Shown piece after piece: positions 44,184-53,900 of a stretch of 64,000 nt of DNA (the stretch's first letter is position 1; each line of letters opens with the position of its first letter). The position numbers and the translations under genes are program-made. The notes under the pieces were generated by a model. It saw only the letters and a program-made list of their open reading frames with translations, had not been told where the DNA came from and searched no databases. This DNA comes from Pyrinomonadaceae bacterium (GTDB taxonomy: Bacteria; Acidobacteriota; Blastocatellia; Pyrinomonadales; Pyrinomonadaceae). The DNA lies in the NCBI GenBank assembly GCA_030448055.1, contig JAUJNR010000001.1:1198791-1262790 (forward strand), written 5' to 3'.

Positions 44184-44448
44184 ATGACGAATAATGAGAA
44201 AAAAGATTCTTCAACAAAATCTCTACGGCAGCGACGGCAAACAGCCGGGCGACCCGCGCAAAGCCGACGAAGCGATGATTCAGGCGATTGAAAGCGAAAA
44301 TCCGCCGCTCCGTCTGATGCTCGGCGCGGACGCTTACGGATTGTGCGAGCAAAAACGCGCCGCCGAGCGCGAAGAATTTGAAGCGTGGCGCGAAACCGGT
44401 ATTAACACGGCTTTCGACGGCGCGGAAGTGCAAGCCATCGGCGGTTAA
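44184..44448 (+). pseudogene. Short N-terminus fused out of frame to an oxidoreductase C-terminus
   Basis: A good ribosome-binding site (AAGGAG) starts MTNNEKK at 44184. From about 44208 another frame encodes QNLYGSDGKQPGDPRKADEA, with LRLMLGADAYGL further on, a sequence typical of the C-terminus of short-chain dehydrogenases. The NAD-binding and catalytic parts are missing. Confidence 0.7.
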
Positions 44449-44599
44449 AGTCCACAGAGTTTCGATTAAAAGACGGAAAAAGTTCAGAAAAACGAATGGA
44501 AAAACTCTCTCCGGGAGAATAAAATATTTAATTGAAGCGGGAATTTGAGATGTAAGATGTTTTGAAAGTCTTTTTCGAATCCCGCTAAAAGCAATCCCG

Positions 44600-44737
44600 T
44601 TATTTATCAAGAATTTTGCTTGCCGGAGATAGCATCCTGTCGCTTTTGTCATCCGGGTTTTCTATTTTAGTGATTTGGTCGCGTCAAAAAGCGAGGATAA
44701 TCCGCTTTGACCGATTAGGTTTTTTGCTCACTTTCAT
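44600..44737 (-). pseudogene. Small ORF with an internal TGA
   Basis: AAGGAG and ATG on the minus strand start MKVSKKPNRSKRIILAF. TGA is codon 18, and the frame continues RDQITKIENPDDKSDRMLSP to TAA at 44600. It lies just downstream of the short-chain dehydrogenase on the same strand. Whether the 17-residue peptide, the 45-codon frame or neither is made cannot be told. Confidence 0.35.
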
Positions 44738-44801
44738 CGTTTTCTCCTTACTCTTTTTTCTTGTTCTATTCGCCGTTTTTCTCCGGTTAGCTGTTTTTCG
44801 T

Positions 44802-45550
44802 TTACCACGGCAATTCTTCGCCGAGGTGAACGAATTTGCCTGTAAAACCGTTGTCGCTGAGCGTCGCCAGTTGAACGGAAGTTTTCGCGCCGTCCTTGAC
44901 CGCCATCGGACCTTGGTTGTCGTTCATATCGGTGCTGACGTAGCCGGGATGCGCGGCGTTGACTTTGACGGGCGTGTCTTTTAATTCGTAGGCGAGATGA
45001 ACCGTAAAAGCGTTGAGCGCGGTTTTCGAGATGTTGTAAGCCGGAACTTTGAAACCGTAAAAAGGACTTGCCGAGTCGGAATGCAAAGTCAGAGAGCCTA
45101 AAGCGCTCGACAAATTGACGATTCTGCCGGCTTCGGATTTTTTGACGAGCGGCAGAAGTGTCTGCGTCAGGGCGATCAAATTAAAAAAATTGGTTTCAAA
45201 AGTTCGGCGGTAAATGTCGAGCGGCGTTTGACTGGTCGGAACGAGCGTTCCGCTTTTAAATTCGTCAACCGCAATCGCCGCGTTATTAACGAGAACGTCT
45301 AATTTCCCGAAATTTTCCTCGATAAATTTTCGAGCCGCCTCGTGCGTCTCCGGTTCGTCAACGTCGAGATGCAGGAAACGAACGTCCAGATTTTCTTTTT
45401 TCAGTTTCGCTTTGGCTTCGTTGCCGCGCGTTTCGTCGCGCGCTCCGAGCAAAACCGTGAATCCCTGCTCAGCCAATTGTTTCGCCGTTTCAAAACCGAT
45501 TCCTTTGTTAGCGCCCGTCACGAGCGCGACTTTTTGGTTGTTTCAGCCAT
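44802..45550 (-). pseudogene. Short-chain dehydrogenase/reductase with a 5' frameshift
   Basis: The frame from 45521 gives TGANKGIGFETAKQL (glycine-rich NAD(P) motif), VLVNNAAIAV, the YNISKTALNAF catalytic Tyr-Lys and AAHPGYVSTDM, so the enzyme part is complete. The natural start is MAETT at 45550 in another frame. One missing A in GAAACAACC would restore MAENNQKVALVTGANKG. Read from the internal position it lacks the first beta strand. It is divergent from an HxlR regulator that probably controls it. Confidence 0.75.
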
Positions 45551-45600
45551 TTTATTTTTTCCTTCCTTTTTTTAATTATTGCAAAAATCAAATTTAAAAC

Positions 45601-45624
45601 ATACTACATAAAATATAGTAGTAT
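45601..45624. promoter_or_regulatory. Dyad operator between the dehydrogenase and HxlR genes
   Basis: ATACTAC (45601-45607) and GTAGTAT (45618-45624) are inverted around 10 AT-rich bases, in the divergent promoter region. Position and symmetry fit a site for the adjacent HxlR-type regulator. Confidence 0.6.
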
Positions 45625-45673
45625 AGCAAGCGTAGTGTTTGGATATATTGATTATTCGGTTATAATGGAAGTT

Positions 45674-46078
45674 ATGGAGAAAAGCATCGCCAAAGAAAGA
45701 GTCGAAAGACGCCGCGCGCAGTTGGAGGAAATCAAATGCCAATACGGTCGCGCTTTCGCTTTGCTCCAGGAAAAATGGGTACTGTTTACGCTTCATTATT
45801 TGACTGAAGGCGCAATGGGCTTTAACGAACTGAGCCGGTGCGGGAAGGGAATCAACCCGACGACTCTTTCCCAAACTCTGAGCTTGCTCGAAGCTGCCGG
45901 GCTGGTCACGCGCGAAGTGCATTCGACGATTCCGCCGAAAACTTCCTACGAATTAACCGAGGCGGGACGGGCGCTCAAGCCGATTTTAGAAGCGGTGGGC
46001 GAATGGATCGCACGTTATCTTTCAAATTTGCCGTGTTCGGTGAAAGACGAAATTAAATGCAGAGCAATAAAAAGCTAA
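45674..46078 (+). CDS. HxlR-family transcriptional regulator
   Basis: 134 residues. The winged helix has CQYGRAFALLQEKWVLFTL, MGFNELSRCGKGINPTTLSQ (recognition helix) and KTSYELTEAGRAL. TTGGAT-N16-TATAAT (45639-45666) ends 7 bases before the ATG at 45674, so that start is preferred and the mRNA is probably leaderless; the ATG at 45665 overlaps the -10. It probably responds to a reactive carbonyl or oxidant through its Cys residues (family knowledge) and controls the divergent dehydrogenase. Confidence 0.85.
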   Translation: MEKSIAKERVERRRAQLEEIKCQYGRAFALLQEKWVLFTLHYLTEGAMGFNELSRCGKGINPTTLSQTLSLLEAAGLVTREVHSTIPPKTSYELTEAGRALKPILEAVGEWIARYLSNLPCSVKDEIKCRAIKS

Positions 46079-46132
46079 CGGGCTTTTCGGCGATGTTTCT
46101 GCCAACAATTCACAATAGATTGCAGATAAATT

Positions 46133-46576
46133 TTATTTCGGCGCGGTAAAAGCAAGCTCACCGCTTTCGGCTATTTCCTTTTGCCGCCGGTCGTAAATTA
46201 AACGCGCTTCGGCGATTTTATTTTGGTTGGCAGCCGTCCATTCGACGAGAGCGCGAATCGCGTCGAGCATCGAAAAACCCAATTCGGTCAACTCGTATTC
46301 GACCGACGGCGGATTGGTCGGAAAAACCGTTCGCGTCAGCATTCCGTCGCGCTCCAGATGCCGCAGAGTTTGCGTCAGCATTCGTTGAGAAATCCCGTTC
46401 ACGCGCCGCTTTAATTCGCTGAAACGCTGTTTGCCCGCGCCGAGGTTCAAAACAATTAGCAGCGTCCACGTATCGCCTATCCGGTTGAGCAGCTCGCGCA
46501 TCAGACAATTCGCGCTTTCCTGCTTCGTCCACGTCAGACATTCGACCAACCAATCTCGCTTTTCTTCAATGTTCAT
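46133..46576 (-). CDS. HxlR-family transcriptional regulator
   Basis: 147 residues: CLMRELLNRIGDTWTLLIVL, RFSELKRRVNGISQRMLTQTL (recognition helix), VEYELTELGFSML, and a coiled C-terminal tail. It is divergent from an NmrA-like gene, the usual target arrangement, with two GGTTA/TAACC dyads between them. Confidence 0.9.
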   Translation of the reverse strand: MNIEEKRDWLVECLTWTKQESANCLMRELLNRIGDTWTLLIVLNLGAGKQRFSELKRRVNGISQRMLTQTLRHLERDGMLTRTVFPTNPPSVEYELTELGFSMLDAIRALVEWTAANQNKIAEARLIYDRRQKEIAESGELAFTAPK

Positions 46577-46580
46577 AAAC

Positions 46581-46667
46581 GGTTATTTCCGCGTAACCAA
46601 GTGATAAAAAACTGCCTCCTTTTCAAGTTTATCAACATCGCTCAAGCTATGGTTACTGAAAGTAACC
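46581..46667. promoter_or_regulatory. Two GGTTA-TAACC operators in the HxlR/NmrA divergent promoter
   Basis: GGTTACTGAAAGTAACC (46651-46667) is a perfect palindrome with a 3-base centre. GGTTATTTCCGCGTAACC (46581-46598) has the same half-sites with an 8-base centre, next to the regulator's own start. Together they suggest autoregulation and control of the NmrA-like gene. Confidence 0.7.
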
Positions 46668-46707
46668 TGCTTTCACAAATAGATTGTAATTTTAAGGAGA
46701 TGATTTG

Positions 46708-47478
46708 ATGAGCGATAAAAATGAATTAAAAAAAGTCCTGATTTTCGGCGCGACCGGAGCGCAAGGCTCGCCCGTCGCGCGGCAATTGATTGAAAAGGGG
46801 ATCGCGGTCAGAGCCGTCAGCCGTGACGAGGAAAAAGCCCGCAAGTTTTACGGCGAAAATGTCGAAACAGCACTCGCCGATTTGTCAGATTTGGATTCGC
46901 TGCGGCGTGCTTTTGCGGATGTTGACGCGGCGTTTCTGCATCTGCCGTTTGTCGGAAACGACGTGCGGGCAATGCCTGTTCAGCTCGCCAACGCGCTGCG
47001 GGCGGCAAAAGAAACGGATTTGCCGCGCCTTGTTTTTTCGACAAGCGGTTCGACGATGGACAATCTGCCGCCTGTCGCAATGGTCGAAGCGAACCGGGCG
47101 GCGGAACGCGCCGTTTTGTCGAGCGATGTGCCGAGCGTCGTTTTGCGAACGACGATTTATCTGGAAAATCTGCTGCATCTCGCCCTTCCCGAAATGCGCG
47201 AAAGCGGCGTTTTAAGCTATCCGCCGCTTTCGCCCGAAAGAAAAGTTTCGTGGACGGCGTTAGGAAGATCAGGCGACGATAGCGATTGCGGCGATGACGG
47301 CGGAAAACGTGATCGGCAAATCTTTTGACATCGCCAGCCCCGAACCGGTCACGGGCGCGGAAATCGCCGAAATGATTTCCCGAAAAATGAAACGCGAAAT
47401 TCGCTATGCGCCGCTTTCTCCCAAACAATTCGGGGAAAATATGAGCTGGTTTGCCGGAGCGGAAGCGGGCAAAGTTAT
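46708..47478 (+). pseudogene. NmrA-like NAD(P)-binding protein, frameshifted and truncated
   Basis: The start is supported by AAGGAG and GFGATGAQGSPVARQL-like IFGATGAQGSPVARQLIEKG (NmrA glycine motif). An extra G near 47264 shifts the frame: SWTALGRSG should read SWTALEDQATIAIA. The second frame continues IGKSFDIASPEPVTGAEIAE to about 47478, where it runs into an unrelated gene on the other strand. The C-terminus is lost. Confidence 0.85.
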
Positions 47479-47802
47479 TCCTTCGTCCGAGCCGTCGAAT
47501 TTTTTCATCTGCGTGCCTAGCGAAACAATCTGTTTTTCGGCGCGTTCTACGCCTCCGATTTCGAGGACTTTATACAGATTGCTTTCGGAAAATTCTACGC
47601 CCTGCTCGACGTGCGTTACATTCTGGGAAACAATCCACAAATCAGCATTCGATTTGCCGACAATATCGGTCGAAGCGGCGATAAAACCCTGAAAAATTCC
47701 GAGCTGAACAGCCGTCAAAATCACCGAAAAAACGATTCCCGTCAGCGTGACGACGAGCCGCACTTTTTCGTGAAATAAATTTTTTATCGCCAGCGAAGCC
47801 AT
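47479..47802 (-). pseudogene. 5' fragment of a DevC/MacB-type ABC transporter permease
   Basis: The minus strand starts MASLAIKNLFHEKVRLVVTL with one membrane helix (about 15-38), then DLWIVSQNVTHVEQG and the start of the periplasmic domain. It then ends at the junction with the NmrA fragment. The remaining helices are missing. A TTAAC-N3-GTTAA site lies 76 bases upstream, as expected for control by the neighbouring TetR protein. Confidence 0.8.
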
Positions 47803-47808
47803 TTTTTA

Positions 47809-47836
47809 ATTTTGGATTTTAGATTTTGGATTTTTA
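47809..47836. repeat. Heptameric tandem repeat
   Basis: Four 7-base units, ATTTTGG ATTTTAG ATTTTGG ATTTTTA, directly upstream of the permease fragment. Same unit length as the tracts in larC and the GH15 gene, but a different sequence. Confidence 0.75.
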
Positions 47837-47877
47837 TTTTCATAACAGATTAAATCAAAGTTACAAGGTTATGAAAA

Positions 47878-47890
47878 TTAACGACGTTAA
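47878..47890. promoter_or_regulatory. Candidate TetR operator upstream of the ABC permease
   Basis: TTAACGACGTTAA shares both half-sites and the 3-base spacing with the operator at the TetR gene's own promoter (48541-48559). Confidence 0.55.
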
Positions 47891-47909
47891 GCACGAAAGC
47901 AAAAAAAAT

Positions 47910-48521
47910 TTACTCGCGCAAGCCTTTAATCATCGTTTCGATTAGTTCGCCGATCAATTTATCTTTTTCGACGAACGGAAAATCCAGATGATTGTTGAGC
48001 AGCGAAACTACTCCGTGAATGCCCGCCCAAAGCGTCTGGCTCATCGCGTCAACGTCGCCTTTTTTCAACTTTCCCGCCACAACGCACGCCGAAACCTGCG
48101 AGCGCAGATAATCGAAAGCGCGCTGTCCCATCGAGCCTTCATACGAATATTCCTCGTCGTGCGGCTGGTTGAAAATCGACATATTGAAAACGACTTCGTA
48201 ATGATTCGGGTGCGCCAAACCGAAGTTGACATAAGCGTGCAAGCCTTTTCTCAAAGCCTCGATGTTGTCGGTTTCCGGTTCAGAAATTTTGCGGATTTCT
48301 TCGCCCAGTTTGGCGAAAGTCTCCTCGCAGATAAATTTCAAAAGCTCGTTTTTGTCTTTGAAATAAAGATAAATCGTCGTCGGACTGTATTCGATTCGCT
48401 CGGCGATTTTCCGCATCGAAACATTCTGGTAGCCTTCCTGCGCGAAAAGCTCGCTCGCCGCGTTGAAAATTTTCCGCCGCAACTGCTCCTGTTCCCGCTC
48501 TCTGCGCTGGCTGATTCCCAT
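47910..48521 (-). CDS. TetR/AcrR-family transcriptional regulator
   Basis: 203 residues. The N-terminal helix-turn-helix (about 15-60) contains FAQEGYQNVSMRKIAERIEY and SPTTIYLYFKDKNELL. The C-terminal ligand domain has GLAHPNHYEVVFNMS and LWAGIHGVVSLL, like the WHG-domain subgroup. A perfect dyad (TACTTAAC-N3-GTTAAGTA) lies 20 bases before its start, and a related one before the ABC permease remnant. That indicates autoregulation and control of an efflux operon that is now broken. Confidence 0.9.
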   Translation of the reverse strand: MGISQRREREQEQLRRKIFNAASELFAQEGYQNVSMRKIAERIEYSPTTIYLYFKDKNELLKFICEETFAKLGEEIRKISEPETDNIEALRKGLHAYVNFGLAHPNHYEVVFNMSIFNQPHDEEYSYEGSMGQRAFDYLRSQVSACVVAGKLKKGDVDAMSQTLWAGIHGVVSLLNNHLDFPFVEKDKLIGELIETMIKGLRE

Positions 48522-48540
48522 TTGCTTTACAACTATCGCT

Positions 48541-48559
48541 TACTTAACGGTGTTAAGTA
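48541..48559. promoter_or_regulatory. TetR operator (perfect dyad)
   Basis: TACTTAACGGTGTTAAGTA: two perfect 8-base inverted arms with a 3-base centre, 20 bases upstream of the TetR ATG. Confidence 0.8.
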
Positions 48560-48620
48560 TAATTCCAAGAAAATTTCTTGTCAAGCCATTTACCGACGAA
48601 AGTAAATTTGTTTATTTCTC

Positions 48621-49502
48621 TTATTTCTCAAATGAAGGTTTTTCCCGCTTGAGTGATTTCTGTGCCTCCTCCATCTCCTTTCTTTGTTTTTCGCTGATGG
48701 TCGGATATCGTGAATGCAGTGATTTGAGTTTTGCCAGAATAATCGAAGCGACAGCTGCGCGAGCGAACCAGCGATGGTTACCGGGTATGATATACCACGG
48801 TGCAATATCGGTGTTGGTTTGATTAAATACCTCTTCGTAAACTTTCATATATTCGTCCCAATGCCCGCGGTCTTCAATGTCGTCAATTGAAAATTTCCAA
48901 CGTTTATCGGTTCGTTCCATCCGCTCAAGCAGTTTTTTGCGCTGCTCGTCTTTTGAAATGTTCAGAAAGAACTTAAGTGTGTGAATACCGTCATCGAGCA
49001 GGTATTCTTCAAAGTTATTAATGTGGCGAAAGCGTTTTTTCCAAATGTCTTTTCCCATCGCCGCGCGCGGAAGTTTTTGCCGTTCGAGCTTTTCCGGGTG
49101 AATTCGCTCGACAATGACATGCTCGTAATAAGAACGGTTGAAAATACTGATTTGACCGCGCGCCGGAACCGATTGCGCCGCGCGCCGCAGATAATCGTGC
49201 TTGACTTCTTCTTCGGACGGCGCTTTGAACATCTTCATTTCGCAGCCCTGCGGATCGAGAGCGGACATTACATTTTTGATGGTCGCGTCTTTGCCCGCGC
49301 CGTCCATCGCTTGAAAAATAACGAGCAAGCCGTTCGTTTCGTGCGCCATTAAAATGTCCTGATACTTAGCCATTTCAGCAGCGTCTTGCTGCATTTTCTC
49401 TTGCGCTTCTCGCTCCGAGCCGAATCCGTCAGTGAAATCCGGGTCGAAATCTGCGAGCCCCTGCTTTTCGTTTGGTTGGTAAATAAATTGTTCGTGATTC
49501 AT
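48621..49502 (-). CDS. Polyphosphate kinase 2 family protein
   Basis: 293 residues. Walker A is FQAMDGAGKDATIKN (about 63-77); the Walker B region is ISIFNRSYYEHVIVERIHPE, and the lid has MERTDKRWKFSIDD. PPK2 enzymes transfer phosphate between polyphosphate and nucleotides. Subclass (ADP- or AMP-using) is not assigned. It is divergent from a Na/Pi transporter, consistent with a phosphate-storage pair. Confidence 0.93.
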   Translation of the reverse strand: MNHEQFIYQPNEKQGLADFDPDFTDGFGSEREAQEKMQQDAAEMAKYQDILMAHETNGLLVIFQAMDGAGKDATIKNVMSALDPQGCEMKMFKAPSEEEVKHDYLRRAAQSVPARGQISIFNRSYYEHVIVERIHPEKLERQKLPRAAMGKDIWKKRFRHINNFEEYLLDDGIHTLKFFLNISKDEQRKKLLERMERTDKRWKFSIDDIEDRGHWDEYMKVYEEVFNQTNTDIAPWYIIPGNHRWFARAAVASIILAKLKSLHSRYPTISEKQRKEMEEAQKSLKREKPSFEK

Positions 49503-49775
49503 TTCCGCATTTTCCTCAGCGAGTTTGGATGATTATGTTGATAAAGCGAGTTACCAGTATAAAACACGCTTGCCGATTTTAGGCAGTTAAAACGGACGGC
49601 AGTCATCAGAATGTAACAAGTCCGGACAATTTATGCAGTTTGGTAACAACTAAATCTTTCTTCAAGCACAGCTTACAAGAAGCGCCTAAAAAACCGAAAT
49701 TTAGCAAAAATGTAACACTGCCGATGATAAATTAGAAGACTAAAGCAAAAATCAAGCGCGAGTTTCTAAAGTTTT
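49503..49775. promoter_or_regulatory. Divergent regulatory region with repeated GTAACA
   Basis: The 273-base gap between PPK2 and the Na/Pi transporter contains GTAACA three times (about 49613, 49643 and 49712) and an 8-base inverted pair (TTTTAGGC / GCCTAAAA). These could be Pho-box-like sites given the neighbours, but spacing is irregular and the consensus for this phylum is unknown to me. Confidence 0.3.
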
Positions 49776-50750
49776 ATGTTCGACATTATTTTAACCTTAA
49801 TCGGCGGACTCGTTCTTTTTCTGTATGCCGTCGGCAGTTTGTCCGAGACCGTCAAGGAATGGGCGGGCGACCGGGCGCGTGATTTTATCGCCCGTTTTAC
49901 GCGAAATGTCTTCACGGCAATCGTCGTCGGAATTGTCGTAACAACCGTTTTGGATTCGTCTTCGGCGGTAATTATCTTAACGATTGTGCTGGTCAATGCC
50001 GGAACTCTGACTTTCAAGCAGGCAATCGGAATCGTGATGGGCGCCAATATCGGCACAACTATTTCGAGCCAGATTATTGCGATGGATGTCGGAAAATATT
50101 CGCCCGTGGCTTTAATCATCGGTTTGGCGCTTTTGATAATCAGCCACAATCCGAAGATAAATCGGACGGGAAGGATTTTGCTTTATTTCGGAATGCTCTT
50201 TTTCGGACTCTACACAATGGAAAACGCCGTCGAGCCGCTTAAAGAACACCGGCAATTTGCGGAATGGATGAGCGGTTTGGAAAATCCGCTCTACGGCGCG
50301 TTAATCGGCGGTCTGGTAACGGTGATTGTTCAATCGTCGTCGGCAACGGTCGGAATGGTCATTACCTTAGCAAAACAATCTTTGATAACGCTTCCGGCAG
50401 GTATTGCCGTCATGCTCGGCGCGGAACTCGGAACTTGCGCCGACACGCTTCTTGCAACGTTTCGTTCCAATCGGCAGGCGTTGAAAACCGGCTTGTTTCA
50501 TCTGTTTTTTAACATTGTAACAGTTACTCTGGGGCTTGTTCTGTTCGTTCCGTTCGTGGCTTTAGTTACACGAGTGTCCGGCGACAGCGATATAAAAAAC
50601 CAAATTGCCAACGCGCATATGTTTTTTAATGTTTTAGGAGTTCTGGCATTTGTCGCTTTCGTTCCGTTTTTTGAAAAAATATTAAACCGGCTGCTTCCCG
50701 ACACGGCGCAGGAAAAGCCGAAACTTCACGAAGCGGCTCAGCCGATTTAA
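49776..50750 (+). CDS. Na/Pi cotransporter family protein
   Basis: 324 residues, about eight membrane helices. Two inverted repeats carry the QSSS-type motifs: TTVLDSSSAVIILTIVLVNAG (about 55-75) and VTVIVQSSSATVGMVITLA (about 185-203), as in NptA/PhoU-less Na+/phosphate symporters. It lacks the C-terminal PhoU-like domain of longer members. It is paired divergently with PPK2. Confidence 0.93.
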   Translation: MFDIILTLIGGLVLFLYAVGSLSETVKEWAGDRARDFIARFTRNVFTAIVVGIVVTTVLDSSSAVIILTIVLVNAGTLTFKQAIGIVMGANIGTTISSQIIAMDVGKYSPVALIIGLALLIISHNPKINRTGRILLYFGMLFFGLYTMENAVEPLKEHRQFAEWMSGLENPLYGALIGGLVTVIVQSSSATVGMVITLAKQSLITLPAGIAVMLGAELGTCADTLLATFRSNRQALKTGLFHLFFNIVTVTLGLVLFVPFVALVTRVSGDSDIKNQIANAHMFFNVLGVLAFVAFVPFFEKILNRLLPDTAQEKPKLHEAAQPI

Positions 50751-50962
50751 GTTTTAGAAACAATTAGAAAAATCTGTCACAAAAACTTTACTCAAATTTA
50801 ATTTTGACTTAAAACCACTGATACATTTTGTTCATTTCCCGCTGATAATCTCTCTTTTCTCCATCCAAAAAGTTAAACATTGGAATTCAAAGATATTATC
50901 CAAAAGTGTTTTAAAGCCTTTTCACAGGAGAAAACTATATTTGCAAGGAGAGAACTACAAAA

Positions 50963-53900
50963 ATGTTCAGAGAAAAAAAAGCTGTCTTCCAAATTTTTTT
51001 GTTGTCGGCATTATTTATCAGCCAGATTATTTCTGCCGCGGCGCAGGTTGATACGGCATCCGTTACCGGACAAGTTACCGACCCGCAAGGCGCGGTCGTT
51101 GCCGGAGCGCGGGTTGTCATTACCAATCAAGCAACTAACATTAACGCCGAAACAATTACCAACGAAGAAGGTTATTATACTTTTACGAATTTGCGTCCGA
51201 ATTTATACACAATAGAAGTTATTCAATCGGGCTTTAACACCGATTCACGAAAATCGGTTGAACTGAATGTCGGGCAGAAAGCTCGCTTCGATTTTCAACT
51301 AACCGTCGGCAATTCGAACACCGTTGTAGATGTTACCGCCGATAATCAAACGCAGTTGCAGCGCGAAGACGCGAGCTTGGGAAACGTCGTTGACAATCGC
51401 CGCGTAACGACCTTGCCGCTGCCGCAGCGCAGTTGGGACGACCTTTTGACGCAGGTCGCCGGAACGCAGGGCGACCCGTACACCGAGCAATCCGGCGGCA
51501 CGGCTTCGGGCAGAACCGGCTCGGTCAACATTCACGGCATCCGCTCGCTTTACAATAATTTTATTCTCGACGGGCAGGACAATAATTCGATTTCGACGAA
51601 CGTGCAGGAATTTTCCACGCAGGTTTCGCGCCCTTCGATTGACTCGCTCAGTGAGTTCAGAGTCGTCACGTCACAGTTTTCCGCCGACACCGGACGCGCG
51701 GCGGGAGGCGTCGTGTCGGTCACGACCAAATCGGGAACGAACGAGTTTCACGGCTTGGCTTACGAATACGTCCGCAACAAAATCTTCGACGCGACTGATT
51801 TTTTCACGAACAAATTCGGACGCGAAAAAGCCCAGCGTGTGCAGAATCAATTCGGCGGCAACCTCGGCGGTCCGATCTGGCGAAACCGCGCGTTCTTTTT
51901 CGCCGACTACGAAGGTACGCGCATCCGGCAGGGACAACTTAGAATCGCCACCGTGCCGCTCGACCAGTTTAGAAACGGCAACTTTTCGAGTTTGTTGGGC
52001 GCGAATCAATTTCAAATTTTCGCTCCCGATGCCAGCGGCGTTTGCGTCGGCACGGGACAATTTATCCGTCAGGGACAGATTTTCAACCCGGCGACAACGC
52101 GCGCGAATCCGTGTTTCGATGCTGCTTCAACCGACCCTTATCGTCGTCTGCCGTTCATCCGCGATCCGTATGCGGGAAACATCATCACCAACATTGACCC
52201 GGTGGCGGAGCGTTTCGCCGCGCTTTTTCCGAGTCCGACGACCAGCGGCACGCCGAATGCGAGCGGAATCATCAGCAACAATTTCGCGCGCACGCCGACC
52301 CTAACCGACGACGGCGACCGTTTCACGACCCGGCTCGATTCTAAAATCAACTCGACCAACGACATTTTCGGACGTTACGCTTACGGCAAGCGCGACCGCT
52401 TCGTTCCCGGCTTTTTCGGCGGCTTGGCGGACGGCACCGACACTTCGGCGTGGGGCTTGACGACCGTGAAAACGCACGCTTTGACCGTCGGCTGGAATTA
52501 TGTCATCACGCCGAACGTCGTCAACCAATTTCGCTTCGGCTATAACAACGCTGACGCCAATTCAGCGCAAGAACCGTTTGGTGAAGGCAACAGTTCAAGC
52601 TACATTCGCGGTTTGCCCGATGTCGGGCAGGGCGGCATTCCGGCAATCGTAATTTCCGGTTACAGTCCGCGTTTAGGGTCGGCGGATTTTCTGCCGAAGT
52701 TTCAAAAATCGCAGCAATATCAATTCACCAACACGACGACCTTGGTTCGCGGAGCGCATACTTTTCGTTTCGGTCCCGACATAATGGCTCCGCTCAAACT
52801 CGATTACATAGACGTTCCCGGAACGCGCGGACGCTTTGACTTTGCGGCGAATTACACGGGCTTGCCGAACCAGACGGCGAGCGGCTTGATCGGCGGCACC
52901 GGCAATGCGTTCGCCGATTTTCTCGTCGGACGACCGACCAATGTTTTGCTGACGAACGCCGGTGTCGTCGAGCAGCGTCGTTATATGTATTCGTTTTTCG
53001 GTCAGGACGATTGGAAAATTACGCCGCGCTTAACCTTAAATCTTGGTCTGCGTTACGATTTCGGCTCGCCGTCTTATGAAGCCCGAAATCGTTTGGCGAA
53101 TTTCGATCCGCAAACCGCGCTCGCCGCGACTAATCAGGCGCAGGCATTAGTTTCGTTGCGGTTGGCAAGCGACAGCAGTTTGGAAAATCGTTCGTTGATT
53201 AAAACCGACCGCAACAATTTTGCGCCCCGCGTCGGTTTTGCTTATTCGGTCAACGATAATTTTGTAGTGCGCGGCGGTTACGGCGTTTATTACAATCTGC
53301 TCGACCGCATCGGTTCGGAAGACCAGATCGCGCTGAATCCGCCGAACATCATCAACTTCAACACTCGCACCGACGCGCCCGGTTCTGCCGTTGCAGGCGT
53401 CACTCTTGATGGCGGAATTCCGGCGAATCTTTTGAATCCGACGAATATCTCGATTCGCAACATCCAACTTCGCGCCGCCAACCCAGAAGCCGCCACGCCG
53501 TACGTTCAGCAAGCGAGCATCGGCGCGCAGTATCAGTTCGGCGGCAACTGGCTCGCCGAAGCCAATTACGTTCACACGCGCGGCACTAAACTTTACACTC
53601 TGCGCGATTTGAACCAGCCGCTGCCGAATCAGCCGACGACGCGCCCTTACACGCAATTCGGTTTGATCGAATACCGCGACGACAACGGCATCTCGCGCTA
53701 CAACGCGCTGGAAATGACGCTCGACAAACGATTCTCGAACGGATACACCGTTCGCGCCGTTTACACTTTGTCCGAATCGAAAGACAATTCCGGCGAACAC
53801 CTGACGAGTGGCGGTTCCAGCACGTTCCCCGATAACGCCCGCGACTTATCGAATTGGTATGGTCCTTCGGATTTCGACGTGCGCCACCGTTTCGTCGTCA

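Noticed and set aside
49503-49775. Pho box controlling PPK2 and the Na/Pi transporter
   Set aside because: Three GTAACA words exist, but their spacing does not fit a known Pho box; kept only as a low-confidence regulatory region.
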